Origin: Thermoproteota archaeon
GTDB lineage: Archaea; Korarchaeota; Korarchaeia; Korarchaeales; Korarchaeaceae
Direction: 5' to 3'
NCBI GenBank assembly: GCA_027491915.1
Contig: JAOZGC010000001.1
Location: forward strand, 1 to 64,000
Length of the DNA stretch: 64,000 nt
A model generated the notes under the pieces. It worked only from the letters and a program-made list of their open reading frames with translations. It did not search any database and had not been told where the DNA came from. Within the stretch, counting starts at the first letter, position 1, and the number at the start of each line of letters is the position of its first letter. Made by a program: the position numbers and the translations under genes. This document shows positions 16,702 through 24,705 of this stretch, in pieces.

Positions 16702-16923
16702 GCCGGACAGACTGAGCTAGTCGTCCCGAGGCGACTCGTACCAAGAATTGGCCGCTCTCCGGTCGGACGTCTGGCCCAACCTCTCCCTCTCAGCCCAGCG
16801 CCTATCCATCCGCCCGCCTCGGGCTGGACCGAAACCGGATTTAGAACCCGCCACGGGGACCCCGGGAGACGCGTGGTGGATCGCGGCGCGATCCATTTTT
16901 GGCCTTCCCAGGTCGGAGGCTCT
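16702..16923 (+). other. 222-bp non-coding stretch with several hairpins
   Basis: No convincing gene. The sequence holds CCAA-GAA-TTGG, a CAGCCC/GGGCTG pair and, near its end, a perfect 7-bp hairpin followed by a T run. It may be the structured 3' end of the TFS transcript or a small RNA. Confidence 0.4.
16878..16900 (+). terminator. hairpin plus T-run, terminator-like
   Basis: GGATCGC, loop GGC, GCGATCC, one A and then TTTTT. The form resembles an intrinsic terminator and it lies 24 bp before the methyltransferase start. Archaeal termination mainly needs the T-run, so the hairpin may have another role. Confidence 0.4.
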
Positions 16924-17877
16924 ATGGGGGTCTACGGGTTTCCCGCCGGGCTGCCGAAGAGACCGTTCGAGGAGAGGTACCGGAGGCTCCTGGGCCCGGA
17001 TTACGAGGCGTTCCTGAGGTATACGGCCAGGATGCCGGTCCCCTCCATAAGGGTCAACCCTATGAAGCTGGATCCGGACATCCTCCTCTCCAGGCTGAGG
17101 CGCGGGGGTTGGATCTTGGAGGGGCTGCCCTGGTACCGCCACGGTTTCAGGGTCATCTCAGGACCGGCCAAGCTGGGGAACACCCCGGAGCACCAGCTGG
17201 GTCTCTACTACGTTCAGGAGGCCGCGTCCATGGCGCCGCCCGTCGCCCTGGATCCCAGGCCCGGGGAGCGGGTGCTCGATCTGGCGGCGGCCCCCGGGTC
17301 CAAGACCACCCAGATGGCCGAGATGATGGGGTGGAGGGGGGTCGTCGTGGCGAACGACCCGTCCCCCTCCAGGGCCAACTCGCTGGCCGCCAACGTCCAG
17401 AGGATGGGGAGCATCAACGTCGTCGTCACCTCCTACGACGGGAGGACCATAACCAGGCATCTCGGGGAGGGCGTCTTCGACGCGGTGCTCCTCGACGCTC
17501 CCTGCTCTGCCGTGGGGGCGGCCAGGAGGGACTGGACTCCCCTCAGGAGGTGGAGCCTCAGGTCCGTCCGGAGAATCTCCAGGCTGCAGGTCTCCCTGGC
17601 CCTGGAGGCCCTGAGATCCCTCAGGCCCGGCGGGAGGATGGTGTACTCCACCTGCACGCTGGACCCCGAGGAAAACGAGTTCGTGATCCACAGGCTGCTG
17701 TCGGAAGGCGCCGAGGTGGAGGAGGTGTCCCTGCCTGGGATGGTCACGAGGCCCGGGTTGACCCGGTGGGAGGGTAGAGAACTAGATCCCTCCCTGGCCA
17801 GGACCGTCAGGATCTACCCCCAGGACAACGACACCGAGGCCTTCTTCATCGCCCTGCTGAGGAGGTCGAGATCTTGA
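16924..17877 (+). CDS. NOL1/NOP2/Sun-family RNA m5C methyltransferase
   Basis: SAM-dependent cytosine-5 methyltransferase acting on tRNA or rRNA. 317 residues from ATG 16924, which has GGAGG just upstream; a longer frame begins at 16873. Motifs: SAM loop DLAAAPGSKTTQMAEMM near residue 117, VANDPSPSRANSLAANVQRM, catalytic-helper DAPCSAVG near residue 193 and the nucleophile motif YSTCTLDPEENE near residue 241. The C-terminus QDNDTEAFFIALLRR is typical. The overlapping PUA-like gene downstream looks like the RNA-binding partner that is fused in some relatives. Confidence 0.92.
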   Translation: MGVYGFPAGLPKRPFEERYRRLLGPDYEAFLRYTARMPVPSIRVNPMKLDPDILLSRLRRGGWILEGLPWYRHGFRVISGPAKLGNTPEHQLGLYYVQEAASMAPPVALDPRPGERVLDLAAAPGSKTTQMAEMMGWRGVVVANDPSPSRANSLAANVQRMGSINVVVTSYDGRTITRHLGEGVFDAVLLDAPCSAVGAARRDWTPLRRWSLRSVRRISRLQVSLALEALRSLRPGGRMVYSTCTLDPEENEFVIHRLLSEGAEVEEVSLPGMVTRPGLTRWEGRELDPSLARTVRIYPQDNDTEAFFIALLRRSRS

Positions 17878-18326
17878 GCTCCGAGGTCGGGGACGGGGTG
17901 GACCGCATCCTGGCCGCGCTCCGGGAGAGGTTCGGGCTGATCGGGGTTCCGGATGGGGCTGTCCTGATTCCCTCCGGAAGTCGCAAGTATCGGGTGGCCT
18001 CGGAGGAGGCGGCCGCGCTGACGGCTGGCCGGGTCATCGGGGTCTACGTGGTCAAGGATACCCCGATGGGTCCCCTGCTCAGCATCGAGGGTACGCAGAT
18101 CTTGGGTCCCCTGGCGAGGAAGAACGTCCTCTCCCTACCAGAGGACCTCCTCGACGATTGGATGCGCGGCGGGGACTTGGAGATCGGGGAGAGGGGTGAC
18201 CTGGAGCCCGGCCTGGTGATAGTCAGGTTCGGGGACCTGTTCGCCGGGTGCGGCCTCTACTCCCCACCCAAGCTGAGGAACATGGTGCCCCTCTCCAGGA
18301 GGATCTCCTCGGGCGGCGGGAGGTGA
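17874..18326 (+). CDS. PUA-like RNA-binding protein partner of the m5C methyltransferase
   Basis: 150 residues, TTG start overlapping the methyltransferase stop by four bases. A PUA-like end is suggested by NVLSLPEDLLDDWMRGGDLEI, GLVIVRFGDLFAGCGLY and a basic end that reads LRNMVPLSRRI, similar to the C-terminal domains found with NOL1/NOP2/Sun enzymes. The N-terminal half is compact alpha/beta. The tight coupling indicates that it helps position RNA for the methyltransferase; this is inference. No catalytic motif is visible. Confidence 0.75.
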   Translation: MSSEVGDGVDRILAALRERFGLIGVPDGAVLIPSGSRKYRVASEEAAALTAGRVIGVYVVKDTPMGPLLSIEGTQILGPLARKNVLSLPEDLLDDWMRGGDLEIGERGDLEPGLVIVRFGDLFAGCGLYSPPKLRNMVPLSRRISSGGGR

Positions 18327-18364
18327 GTTGGCGCGGGCTGCCAGCTCGCCCACCCACCGACCCC

Positions 18365-20836
18365 TCACCACTCGGGGCTCCAGGCCCACTCCTCCCCTCC
18401 GACTTCGCCTATCTTCTCCTCTATCTTGGCCACCCTCTCCAGGAGGATCCTCCTCTCTATCCTGGCAACCAGCCTCCTGGTGGATACGACGGCGTCCGGG
18501 TTGACGCTTATGCTGTCTATTCCCGCCCTGACCAGGAATTCGGTGAAGTCTGGGTAGACGCTGGGCGCCTGCCCGCATATGCTCACGGTCCTCCCGCCCT
18601 TGTGGGCCGTCCTGATCAGGTGGTATATCATCCTCTTGACCGCCAGGTCCCTCTCGTCGAAGTACCTCGGGTCTATGGCCGGCAGCACCCCGCTGTCCCT
18701 GTCCACCCCCAGGGTGAGCTGGGTCAGGTCGTTAGACCCTATGGAGTAGCCCTGGAAGTACCTGTTGAACTTGTCCGCCAGCACGACCGTGCTCGGGATC
18801 TCCGCCATGGCCCATACCTGGAAGTCGCGGCCGGGCTCTAGGCCCTCGTCCCTCATGATCCCTATCGCCTTCTCCGCCTCCCAGGTCGTCCGCACGAAGG
18901 GTATCATGACCCACACGTTCTTGAGACCCTCCTCGTGCAGTTTCCTTATCGCCCTGACCTCGAGCCTGAAGGCCGGCTCGAACTCCGGCGATATGTACCT
19001 CGAGGCGCCCCTCCAGCCGAGCATGGGGTTCGCCTCCTCCGGCTCGTGCTCCCTCCCCCCCTCCAGCTTGGCGTACTCGTTCGTCTTGAAGTCGCTGAAC
19101 CTGACGACGACCGGCCTCGGATATATGGCCCTGGCCACCGTGCCAATCCCCTCGGCCAGCCTGTCGACGTAGAAGTCGGCCTTCCCCCTCTTTATGGCCT
19201 CCAGCGGGTGGAGCTTTATCCAGCTGGCTATTATGAACTCTATCCTCATCAGCCCTATCCCGTCGAACGGGAGGTCCTTGTAGTCCTCGATCTTCTCCGG
19301 GACGCCCAAGTTCATGAATATCTTGGTCCCGGTTATGGGTATCTCCAGGGAGGGCCCGGCTGGTACGAGCTGCGCGCCTCCTGCGGCCGCCGCCGGGGCT
19401 TTCGGCTTGATCAGATCCTCCCTGATACCCTCGAACACCAATCCCCTGCCCCCGTCGACCGTGTACTCCCCGCCGGTCTGCATCACTTTGGTCGCGTTGC
19501 CGGTCCCGACGACGCAGGGGATCCCGAGCTCCCTGCTCACTATGGCCGCGTGGCTCGTCATGCCGCCCTCGTCCGTGACTATGGCGCTGACGATCTTCAT
19601 GTAGGGCTCCCAGTCGGGTGAGGTCATCTTGGTCACCAGAACGTCGCCCTCTTTTATCATCCGCCTGGCGTCCTCAACCTCTAGGGCCACCTTCGCCGTC
19701 CCGGCGGCCACCCCGGGACTGGCCGGCAGACCCTTGACGACCGGCTCCGACGAGACCTCCCCCCCAACGCCGGGCTTCACTACCTCTGCCTCCTCGGCCT
19801 GGACCTCGGCTCGGGTCGGAGCCTCGATCTCAGATTTCTTCAAGCTCCACACGGTCTCCGGCCTGGCCTGCAGTATGAATATGTTGTTGGGCGGCTCCAC
19901 GTCGGCGTCTATCCCCCACTCCACGTCCATGGGGGTGCCATAGTGCTCCTCTATCATCCTGCCGAAGCGGGCCAGGGCGACTATCTCCTCGTCGTCCAGG
20001 GCCCAGCTCTTCCTCCTATCTTCCGGGACGTCTCTCTCCACGGTTCCGCCGTAGGGGGTGAGCACTATCTCGACCTTCTTGTCCCCCAACCTCTTGTCCT
20101 TTATCCGGAGGGTCTCCTTGTCCACGACGTAGGTGTCCGGGATGACCTTCCCCCCGACCACGGTCTCCCCGAGTCCCCAGCTGGCCTCTATCACCATCTC
20201 GTCCTCGGCGCCGCTGGCCGGGTTTATGGTGAACATGACCCCGGCGGACCTGGAGTTCACCATCTTCTGGACCGCCACGCTTATCAGGACCTCCTCGTGC
20301 CTGAACCCCTTGTCCTCCCTATAGGAAATCGCCCTGGGCGTGAACAGGCTGGACCAGCACTTCCTCACCTTGTCGAGCAGGTTCTCCTCCCCTCTTATGC
20401 CGAGGTACGTCTCCTGCTGTCCGGCGAAGCTGGCGCCCGGCAGGTCCTCCGCCGTGGCCGAGCTCCTGGCCGCCACCAGCGGGGCGGCCACCCCGAGCCT
20501 CTTGGCCATCCTCCTGTAGGCGGACCTGATCGCCATCTCTATGTCCTTCGGCATCTCCGTGGACTCTATCAGCTCCCTTATCCTCCTAGAGGCCTCCTCG
20601 TACTCCTCCGGCCTCTTCCGCCTGACCGTCTCCCTGATTATCTCGTATATCCTGTGGGCTATCCCCGTCTCGGTTATGAACCTCCGGTAGGCGTGGGCCG
20701 TCACCGCGAAGCCCGGGGGTACGGGCAGCCCGAAGGATATCATCTCCCCTAGGTTGGCCACCTTCCCCCCGACTGTGGGGACGTCTTCCTTCCTGACGTC
20801 CTCGAACCACAGGATCAGGGCCTCTTGATCACCCAT
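18365..20836 (-). CDS. ppsA: phosphoenolpyruvate synthase
   Basis: Converts pyruvate, ATP and water to phosphoenolpyruvate, AMP and phosphate; first committed step of gluconeogenesis in many archaea. About 823 residues. The N-terminal ATP-binding domain begins VGGKVANLGEMISFGLPVPPG and includes ARSSATAEDLPGASFAGQQE. The swivelling phosphohistidine domain has GGMTSHAAIVSRELGIPCVV, and the PEP/pyruvate barrel ends with SICGQAPSVYP. Start ATG 20836 is used; GTG 20845 is an equal option because the TATA-like TATATAA at 20873-20879 predicts a start near 20851. The C-terminus EEWAWSPEW is slightly unusual. Confidence 0.96.
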   Translation of the reverse strand: MGDQEALILWFEDVRKEDVPTVGGKVANLGEMISFGLPVPPGFAVTAHAYRRFITETGIAHRIYEIIRETVRRKRPEEYEEASRRIRELIESTEMPKDIEMAIRSAYRRMAKRLGVAAPLVAARSSATAEDLPGASFAGQQETYLGIRGEENLLDKVRKCWSSLFTPRAISYREDKGFRHEEVLISVAVQKMVNSRSAGVMFTINPASGAEDEMVIEASWGLGETVVGGKVIPDTYVVDKETLRIKDKRLGDKKVEIVLTPYGGTVERDVPEDRRKSWALDDEEIVALARFGRMIEEHYGTPMDVEWGIDADVEPPNNIFILQARPETVWSLKKSEIEAPTRAEVQAEEAEVVKPGVGGEVSSEPVVKGLPASPGVAAGTAKVALEVEDARRMIKEGDVLVTKMTSPDWEPYMKIVSAIVTDEGGMTSHAAIVSRELGIPCVVGTGNATKVMQTGGEYTVDGGRGLVFEGIREDLIKPKAPAAAAGGAQLVPAGPSLEIPITGTKIFMNLGVPEKIEDYKDLPFDGIGLMRIEFIIASWIKLHPLEAIKRGKADFYVDRLAEGIGTVARAIYPRPVVVRFSDFKTNEYAKLEGGREHEPEEANPMLGWRGASRYISPEFEPAFRLEVRAIRKLHEEGLKNVWVMIPFVRTTWEAEKAIGIMRDEGLEPGRDFQVWAMAEIPSTVVLADKFNRYFQGYSIGSNDLTQLTLGVDRDSGVLPAIDPRYFDERDLAVKRMIYHLIRTAHKGGRTVSICGQAPSVYPDFTEFLVRAGIDSISVNPDAVVSTRRLVARIERRILLERVAKIEEKIGEVGGEEWAWSPEW

Positions 20837-20872
20837 CGAGATCACCGGATCATGCCGGCCCCCTCTCCGGGG

Positions 20873-20879
20873 ATTATAT
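20873..20879 (-). promoter_or_regulatory. TATA-like box for ppsA
   Basis: TATATAA on the minus strand 26-31 bp upstream of the two candidate starts. It overlaps the end of the SAM hydrolase gene. Confidence 0.6.
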
Positions 20880-21659
20880 AACGTTATTATCAACCCTCAA
20901 GACGATCCCGTCTCCCGGCGACACCCCGAGGGTCTCCGCGGCGCTCCGACCCTTCATGGAGATCTCAAGCAGGCCGCTGCTGCCCCTTATCAGCAGGAGC
21001 TCCCCCTCCCCCCCGGCCGAGTATGATGGGACGAGCCTGAACCTCCTGGGCTTCCCTCCTACCTCCGCCTCGCCGGCGGTCCCCCACCTCCACTCCCCGG
21101 AGGGGGCGCTCAGCACCACGTTCCCGAACCTGTCGACGTGGAGGACCTCTGCCTCTATCCATCCCTCTCCCGCCCGGTACCGGAACAGCTCCAGCCGGAC
21201 TCGCCAGTCGGCGCGCGGCCCGATCTCCTCGAACGGCAGGCCGCCGGCCAGGCGGGCCGCGGCGGGGGCGAACACGTCCCTTCCATCGAACGTCCCGCTC
21301 CTCTCGAGCGTGAGATCCTCCGATATCTCCCTGACCTCCGGCTCCCCCAGAGACTCGGCGGCGGGAAAGAGCAGGCCGTTGTCCGGTCCGACCAGATACC
21401 TGCCCCCGGCCCTGACGGCTATGGCGGCCCTCCCTCCCCCCACCCCGGGGTCCACCACCCCAACCAGGATCGAGCCCTGCGGGAACCACCTGGCCGCCTG
21501 CCAGAGTAAGAAGGCCCCCTCTTTCACGTTGAAGGGACTTACCTCGTGCGTCACGTCGATCACGCGGGCCTCCGGGCAGATGGAGAGGATAACCGCCTTC
21601 ATAGCCGCCGCGTAGTAGTCCCCGTTCCCGAAGTCGGTGAGGAGCCCGATCACGACCAT
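20874..21659 (-). CDS. S-adenosyl-L-methionine hydrolase (DUF62/SAM hydroxide adenosyltransferase)
   Basis: Hydrolyses SAM to adenosine and methionine in characterised members. 261 residues. Family signatures: GLLTDFGNGDYYAAAMKAV at the N-terminus, GVVDPGVGGGRAAI, GPDNGLLFPA, and HVDRFGNVVLS in the C-terminal barrel. The ATG at 21659 lies about 30 bp from a symmetric TATA box shared with a small divergent membrane protein. The gene ends across the ppsA promoter. Confidence 0.92.
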   Translation of the reverse strand: MVVIGLLTDFGNGDYYAAAMKAVILSICPEARVIDVTHEVSPFNVKEGAFLLWQAARWFPQGSILVGVVDPGVGGGRAAIAVRAGGRYLVGPDNGLLFPAAESLGEPEVREISEDLTLERSGTFDGRDVFAPAAARLAGGLPFEEIGPRADWRVRLELFRYRAGEGWIEAEVLHVDRFGNVVLSAPSGEWRWGTAGEAEVGGKPRRFRLVPSYSAGGEGELLLIRGSSGLLEISMKGRSAAETLGVSPGDGIVLRVDNNVI

Positions 21660-21684
21660 GGTTGACCGTCCGCCCGGGGGGAGT

Positions 21685-21695
21685 CATTTAATCTT
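21685..21695. promoter_or_regulatory. shared bidirectional TATA box (SAM hydrolase / small membrane protein)
   Basis: CATTTAATCTT. The starts at 21659 (minus) and 21716 (plus) lie 57 bp apart with this single A+T island between them, each at a spacing that fits a leaderless or nearly leaderless transcript. Confidence 0.55.
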
Positions 21696-21715
21696 GACAA
21701 CCCCGCCCTGCGCGG

Positions 21716-21925
21716 ATGACGGACTTCAGGAGGAGGGGTACCCTCATGGTCCTCGCTGGAGCCGGGCTGGCCGGCCTCTCCACCTGGGCCCTGGTGGCCG
21801 CCGGGGAGGAGGTAGCCCTCTGGTATCTCAGGGCCGTGGCCCTCGCGTTCCTCCTGGGTGTGTCGGCCCTCCTGATCATGATGGGCCTGGCGATCAGGAG
21901 GCCCGTTCCCCCCCCGGCCTCCTGA
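21716..21925 (+). CDS. small two-helix membrane protein, unknown function
   Basis: 69 residues: a basic start (MTDFRRRG), two hydrophobic helices (about residues 10-29 and 37-58) and a short Pro-rich tail. ATG 21716 lies exactly where transcription is predicted to begin from the shared TATA box, which supports a real gene. I do not recognise the family. Confidence 0.6.
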   Translation: MTDFRRRGTLMVLAGAGLAGLSTWALVAAGEEVALWYLRAVALAFLLGVSALLIMMGLAIRRPVPPPAS

Positions 21926-21934
21926 TACCGCCTC

Positions 21935-22813
21935 TCAGGTCTCGCCCCGCTCGAGCCAGCCCCTGAGCATATCCAGGACCTCCAGCGGGATCACGATCTT
22001 GGTGGCGTCAGACTTCCCTATCTCCTTCAGCCCCTCCAGGTACTGGAGCTTCATGGTGTTCTCGTCCAGCTCCCTGGCGGCCTCGGATATGGTCCTGAGA
22101 GCGGTGGCGTAACCCTCCGCCTTCAGGATGGCGGCCTTCCTCTCTCCCTCCGCCTTCAGGATGGCGGCCTGCTTCTCCCCCTCTGCCACCTTTATGGCCG
22201 CCTCCTTCTTCCCCTCCGCCTCGGTTACCATGGCCCTCCTGGTTCTCTCGGCTGCCATCTGCTTTATCATGGCCTCCTGCACGTCTCTGGGCGGCAGTAT
22301 CTCTCTTATCTCCACGTTGGTAATCTTCACGCCCCACCTCTCCGTCACCTCGTCCAGCTTTACTCTCAGCACCGAGTTTATCTCGTCCCTCTTGGCCAGC
22401 ACCTCGTCCAGCATCATCTCGCCTATCACGGCCCTCAGGGTCGTGGTCGATATGCCCAGGGCGGCGCCCCTGAAGTCCGAGACGTTCAGGACCGAGGCGG
22501 CCGGGTCCACCACCTTGTAGTACACTATGAAGTCTATGTCCGTCGGCGCGTTGTCCTTTGTTATGCATGTCTGGTGGGGGACGTCGAAGTACCTCTCCCT
22601 GAGGTCTATCCAGAGGAGCTGATCTATTATCGGTATCCTGAAGACCACCCCGGGACCCCTGATCCCCGCGAATCTCCCGAGCCTCAGTATCACCAGTCTC
22701 TTGAACTCCGGCACCACCTTCACGGCGGATGCCAACAGTACGACGGCCAGAAAGCCGAGCATCAAGAGGATGGTCGACCAAAGGTCGAACAGCATCTCCT
22801 GCATATCCCTCAC
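21935..22813 (-). CDS. stomatin/prohibitin-family (SPFH) membrane protein
   Basis: 292 residues. One N-terminal membrane helix (residues 8-32) is followed by the SPFH core (VPEFKRLVILRLGRFAG, RYFDVPHQTCITKDNAPTDI, WGVKITNVEIREILPP). The helical tail contains an 11-residue repeat of AEGEKQAAILK type. Such proteins scaffold membrane microdomains and are substrates or partners of the membrane protease encoded upstream. The start ATG overlaps the nfeD stop, the classic nfeD-stomatin operon. The repeat DNA has 22-bp identical units at 22112 and 22145. Confidence 0.94.
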   Translation of the reverse strand: MRDMQEMLFDLWSTILLMLGFLAVVLLASAVKVVPEFKRLVILRLGRFAGIRGPGVVFRIPIIDQLLWIDLRERYFDVPHQTCITKDNAPTDIDFIVYYKVVDPAASVLNVSDFRGAALGISTTTLRAVIGEMMLDEVLAKRDEINSVLRVKLDEVTERWGVKITNVEIREILPPRDVQEAMIKQMAAERTRRAMVTEAEGKKEAAIKVAEGEKQAAILKAEGERKAAILKAEGYATALRTISEAARELDENTMKLQYLEGLKEIGKSDATKIVIPLEVLDMLRGWLERGET

Positions 22814-24039
22814 TCCTCCTCAACCTTGAGGACGAACCCCTCGACGGATACGATCCTGACCCTCCTCCCGGCGGGTATCCCCCGATCCGCCCTGGCGGTC
22901 CAGAGCTCCCCCCCGACGTGAACTACCCCCTCCCCTCCCGGCGGGATCTCCCTCTTGACAACCCCGGTCCTGCCGACCATGTCGCCCGGCGAGGGTATTG
23001 CCGAGGGGAACCTCATGCTCTCCCTGATCTTGTAGAGGTAGAACCCGACCAGGGCCGAGGTCGCCAGGAGGACCGCGACCGCCCCCCAGGCCCCCGCCCC
23101 GGGTCTAATCAGGGGAGCCCCCCCATACAGCATGAAGAGCCCCGCCGAGGCTATGGCCGATCCGGCCAGGGCCAGCACGCCGTGCCCCGTCTTCAGCTCC
23201 AGGAACATGGTCGCCACTCCGAGGAGGATCACCCCGAGCGAGGCGAGGCTGGCCCCTATCAGGCCCGCCCCGTAGAGTCCCATGAGCAGGAGGGCCGCCC
23301 CCGTCCCCTCTCCCACGAAGGTCGGGTGGGTAAGGCCGAGGAGCAGGATCAGCGCCCCGACCATGATCAGGAGCCACGCGTTGAGGGGGTCCGTTATCAG
23401 GATTAGGACGGCCGCCGGTAAATCCGGAGAGACCTCCACCACCTCGTCGGACCAGCCGAGCTCTCTCACTAGGTCCCCCGGATCTTTCGCGAGCAGGTCG
23501 ATGACCCCCGATCTCAGGGCCTCATCCGTCGAGAGCACCAGGTTCTCCCTCACCATCTCCTCGGCGGCCGTGGCGTTCCTCCCGTGGGCCGCAGCCAGAC
23601 CCCTCACCCACCCGGCTATGGCGCTCACCTCCTTCTCCTCGGCCGGCCTGGGCTGGACGGCGCCTATCGCCGCCCCCCTGGAGGCCGCAGCCACGTCGGC
23701 GGACATCAGTATTATCGTCCCGGCGGAGAAGGCCCTCCCACCCCGGGGAACGTAAGCTGCCACCGGGACCGGAGAAGTCGAGATGGCCGTCACGATCCTC
23801 TCGGTCGCCCTCAGGAAACCGCCGTCGGTGTTGACTATCAGGACTATCCCGGACACGGAGGCGGGATCCGATCCCCTCACGACCCCCTCGACGTAGCTGG
23901 CCGCCCCCTCTGTTATGGGCCCCTCCAGCCTGACGACCTCCGTGATCTTCCTCCCATCCTGGCCGGCGGCGGCCCGGGCAGCGATCGGGATCAGGGTCGC
24001 GGCAAGGAGGGCAACAAGAATCGCACCCCTCGGGCTCAT
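22810..24039 (-). CDS. NfeD-family membrane serine protease (STOPP)
   Basis: 409 residues. Signal peptide (residues 4-22), then a ClpP-like protease domain: VSGIVLIVNTDGGFLRATE, the nucleophile Ser in GGRAFSAGTIILMSADVAAA and the general-base Lys region ending ENLVLSTDEALRSGVID. Four or more membrane segments follow, and a C-terminal NfeD OB-fold (GDMVGRTGVVKREIPPGGEG to VSVEGFVLKVEE). In Pyrococcus the homologue cleaves the stomatin C-terminus. The longer frame upstream of 24039 has no coding character. A TATA-like GAATTAAATAC lies at 24073-24085. Confidence 0.93.
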   Translation of the reverse strand: MSPRGAILVALLAATLIPIAARAAAGQDGRKITEVVRLEGPITEGAASYVEGVVRGSDPASVSGIVLIVNTDGGFLRATERIVTAISTSPVPVAAYVPRGGRAFSAGTIILMSADVAAASRGAAIGAVQPRPAEEKEVSAIAGWVRGLAAAHGRNATAAEEMVRENLVLSTDEALRSGVIDLLAKDPGDLVRELGWSDEVVEVSPDLPAAVLILITDPLNAWLLIMVGALILLLGLTHPTFVGEGTGAALLLMGLYGAGLIGASLASLGVILLGVATMFLELKTGHGVLALAGSAIASAGLFMLYGGAPLIRPGAGAWGAVAVLLATSALVGFYLYKIRESMRFPSAIPSPGDMVGRTGVVKREIPPGGEGVVHVGGELWTARADRGIPAGRRVRIVSVEGFVLKVEEE

Positions 24040-24072
24040 TTCGGCGTGCTTCTTGCTACTGGTGGGATTTAC

Positions 24073-24085
24073 AGTATTTAATTCT
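24073..24085 (-). promoter_or_regulatory. TATA-like box for the nfeD-stomatin operon
   Basis: GAATTAAATACTG on the minus strand, about 40 bp upstream of the ATG at 24039 and overlapping the thpR stop codon. Confidence 0.5.
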
Positions 24086-24647
24086 TTCCCCGGGCCGCGA
24101 ACGACCTCAGGTCCTCGTAGACGGGACCCCTCGGGGTCAGGATGCTCCTCTTGAGCTTGAATGAGGAGACCCTCATGGAGCCGACCTCGATCTCGGATAG
24201 CCCCTCTATCACCCTCTTGAGGGCGGCCGGATCGCTCAGATACTTCACCCTGCATATGGTGAGATGGGGAGACGGCGGCCTCCTCTCCCTCCTGAATCCC
24301 AGCCGGGAGACGGCGGCCTCCACCCTCCGCATGAGATCTGCCAGGAGATCTCTCCCCTCTCCGAATCCCACCCATATCACCCTGGGCCGCGAGATCCCTG
24401 GGAAGGCCCCCAAGCCCCTGAGCTCCGCGTCGAACTCCTCGAATTCTATTTCCCCCAACACCCCCGCCAGCTCGGGTATAAGGGACTCGTCTACCTCCCC
24501 CAAGAATTTAAGCGTCAGGTGCAGGTTCTCCGGCTCCACCATCTTGACCCTATTCCCGGTGGCCTCTATCTCGGCCTGTATGTCCCCGATAACCCTCTTC
24601 TCCCTCTCCCCCTCAAGGTCGACCGCGACGAACGTCCTGATCCTCAA
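24078..24647 (-). CDS. thpR: RNA 2',3'-cyclic phosphodiesterase / 2'-5' RNA ligase-like (ThpR)
   Basis: 2H phosphoesterase that opens 2',3'-cyclic phosphates. 189 residues. Both catalytic HxT/SxPhi motifs are visible: HLTLKFLGEV near residue 43 and HLTICRVKYL near residue 127. The start RTFVAVDLEGE is typical of the family. It begins with TTG at 24647, read from a TATA region shared with the divergent aminopeptidase gene. The physiological RNA substrate is not known for archaeal members. Confidence 0.92.
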   Translation of the reverse strand: MRIRTFVAVDLEGEREKRVIGDIQAEIEATGNRVKMVEPENLHLTLKFLGEVDESLIPELAGVLGEIEFEEFDAELRGLGAFPGISRPRVIWVGFGEGRDLLADLMRRVEAAVSRLGFRRERRPPSPHLTICRVKYLSDPAALKRVIEGLSEIEVGSMRVSSFKLKRSILTPRGPVYEDLRSFAARGKN

Positions 24648-24671
24648 CTCGGATCGGGGTCAGGGGACCCC

Positions 24672-24687
24672 AATCGTATAAACGATT
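24672..24687. promoter_or_regulatory. 16-bp inverted repeat forming a shared bidirectional TATA/operator
   Basis: AATCGT-ATAA-ACGATT, a perfect 6-bp inverted repeat around ATAA. It is centred about 26 bp from M18 ATG 24706 and 32 bp from thpR TTG 24647. It could serve as the TATA for both genes and as a binding site for a dimeric regulator. Confidence 0.5.
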
Positions 24688-24705
24688 CCCGGATGTGGCG
24701 ATGCA

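Noticed and set aside
22112-22166. 22-bp tandem repeat units in the stomatin gene as a separate repeat element
   Set aside because: They simply encode the 11-residue helical repeat typical of the protein family.
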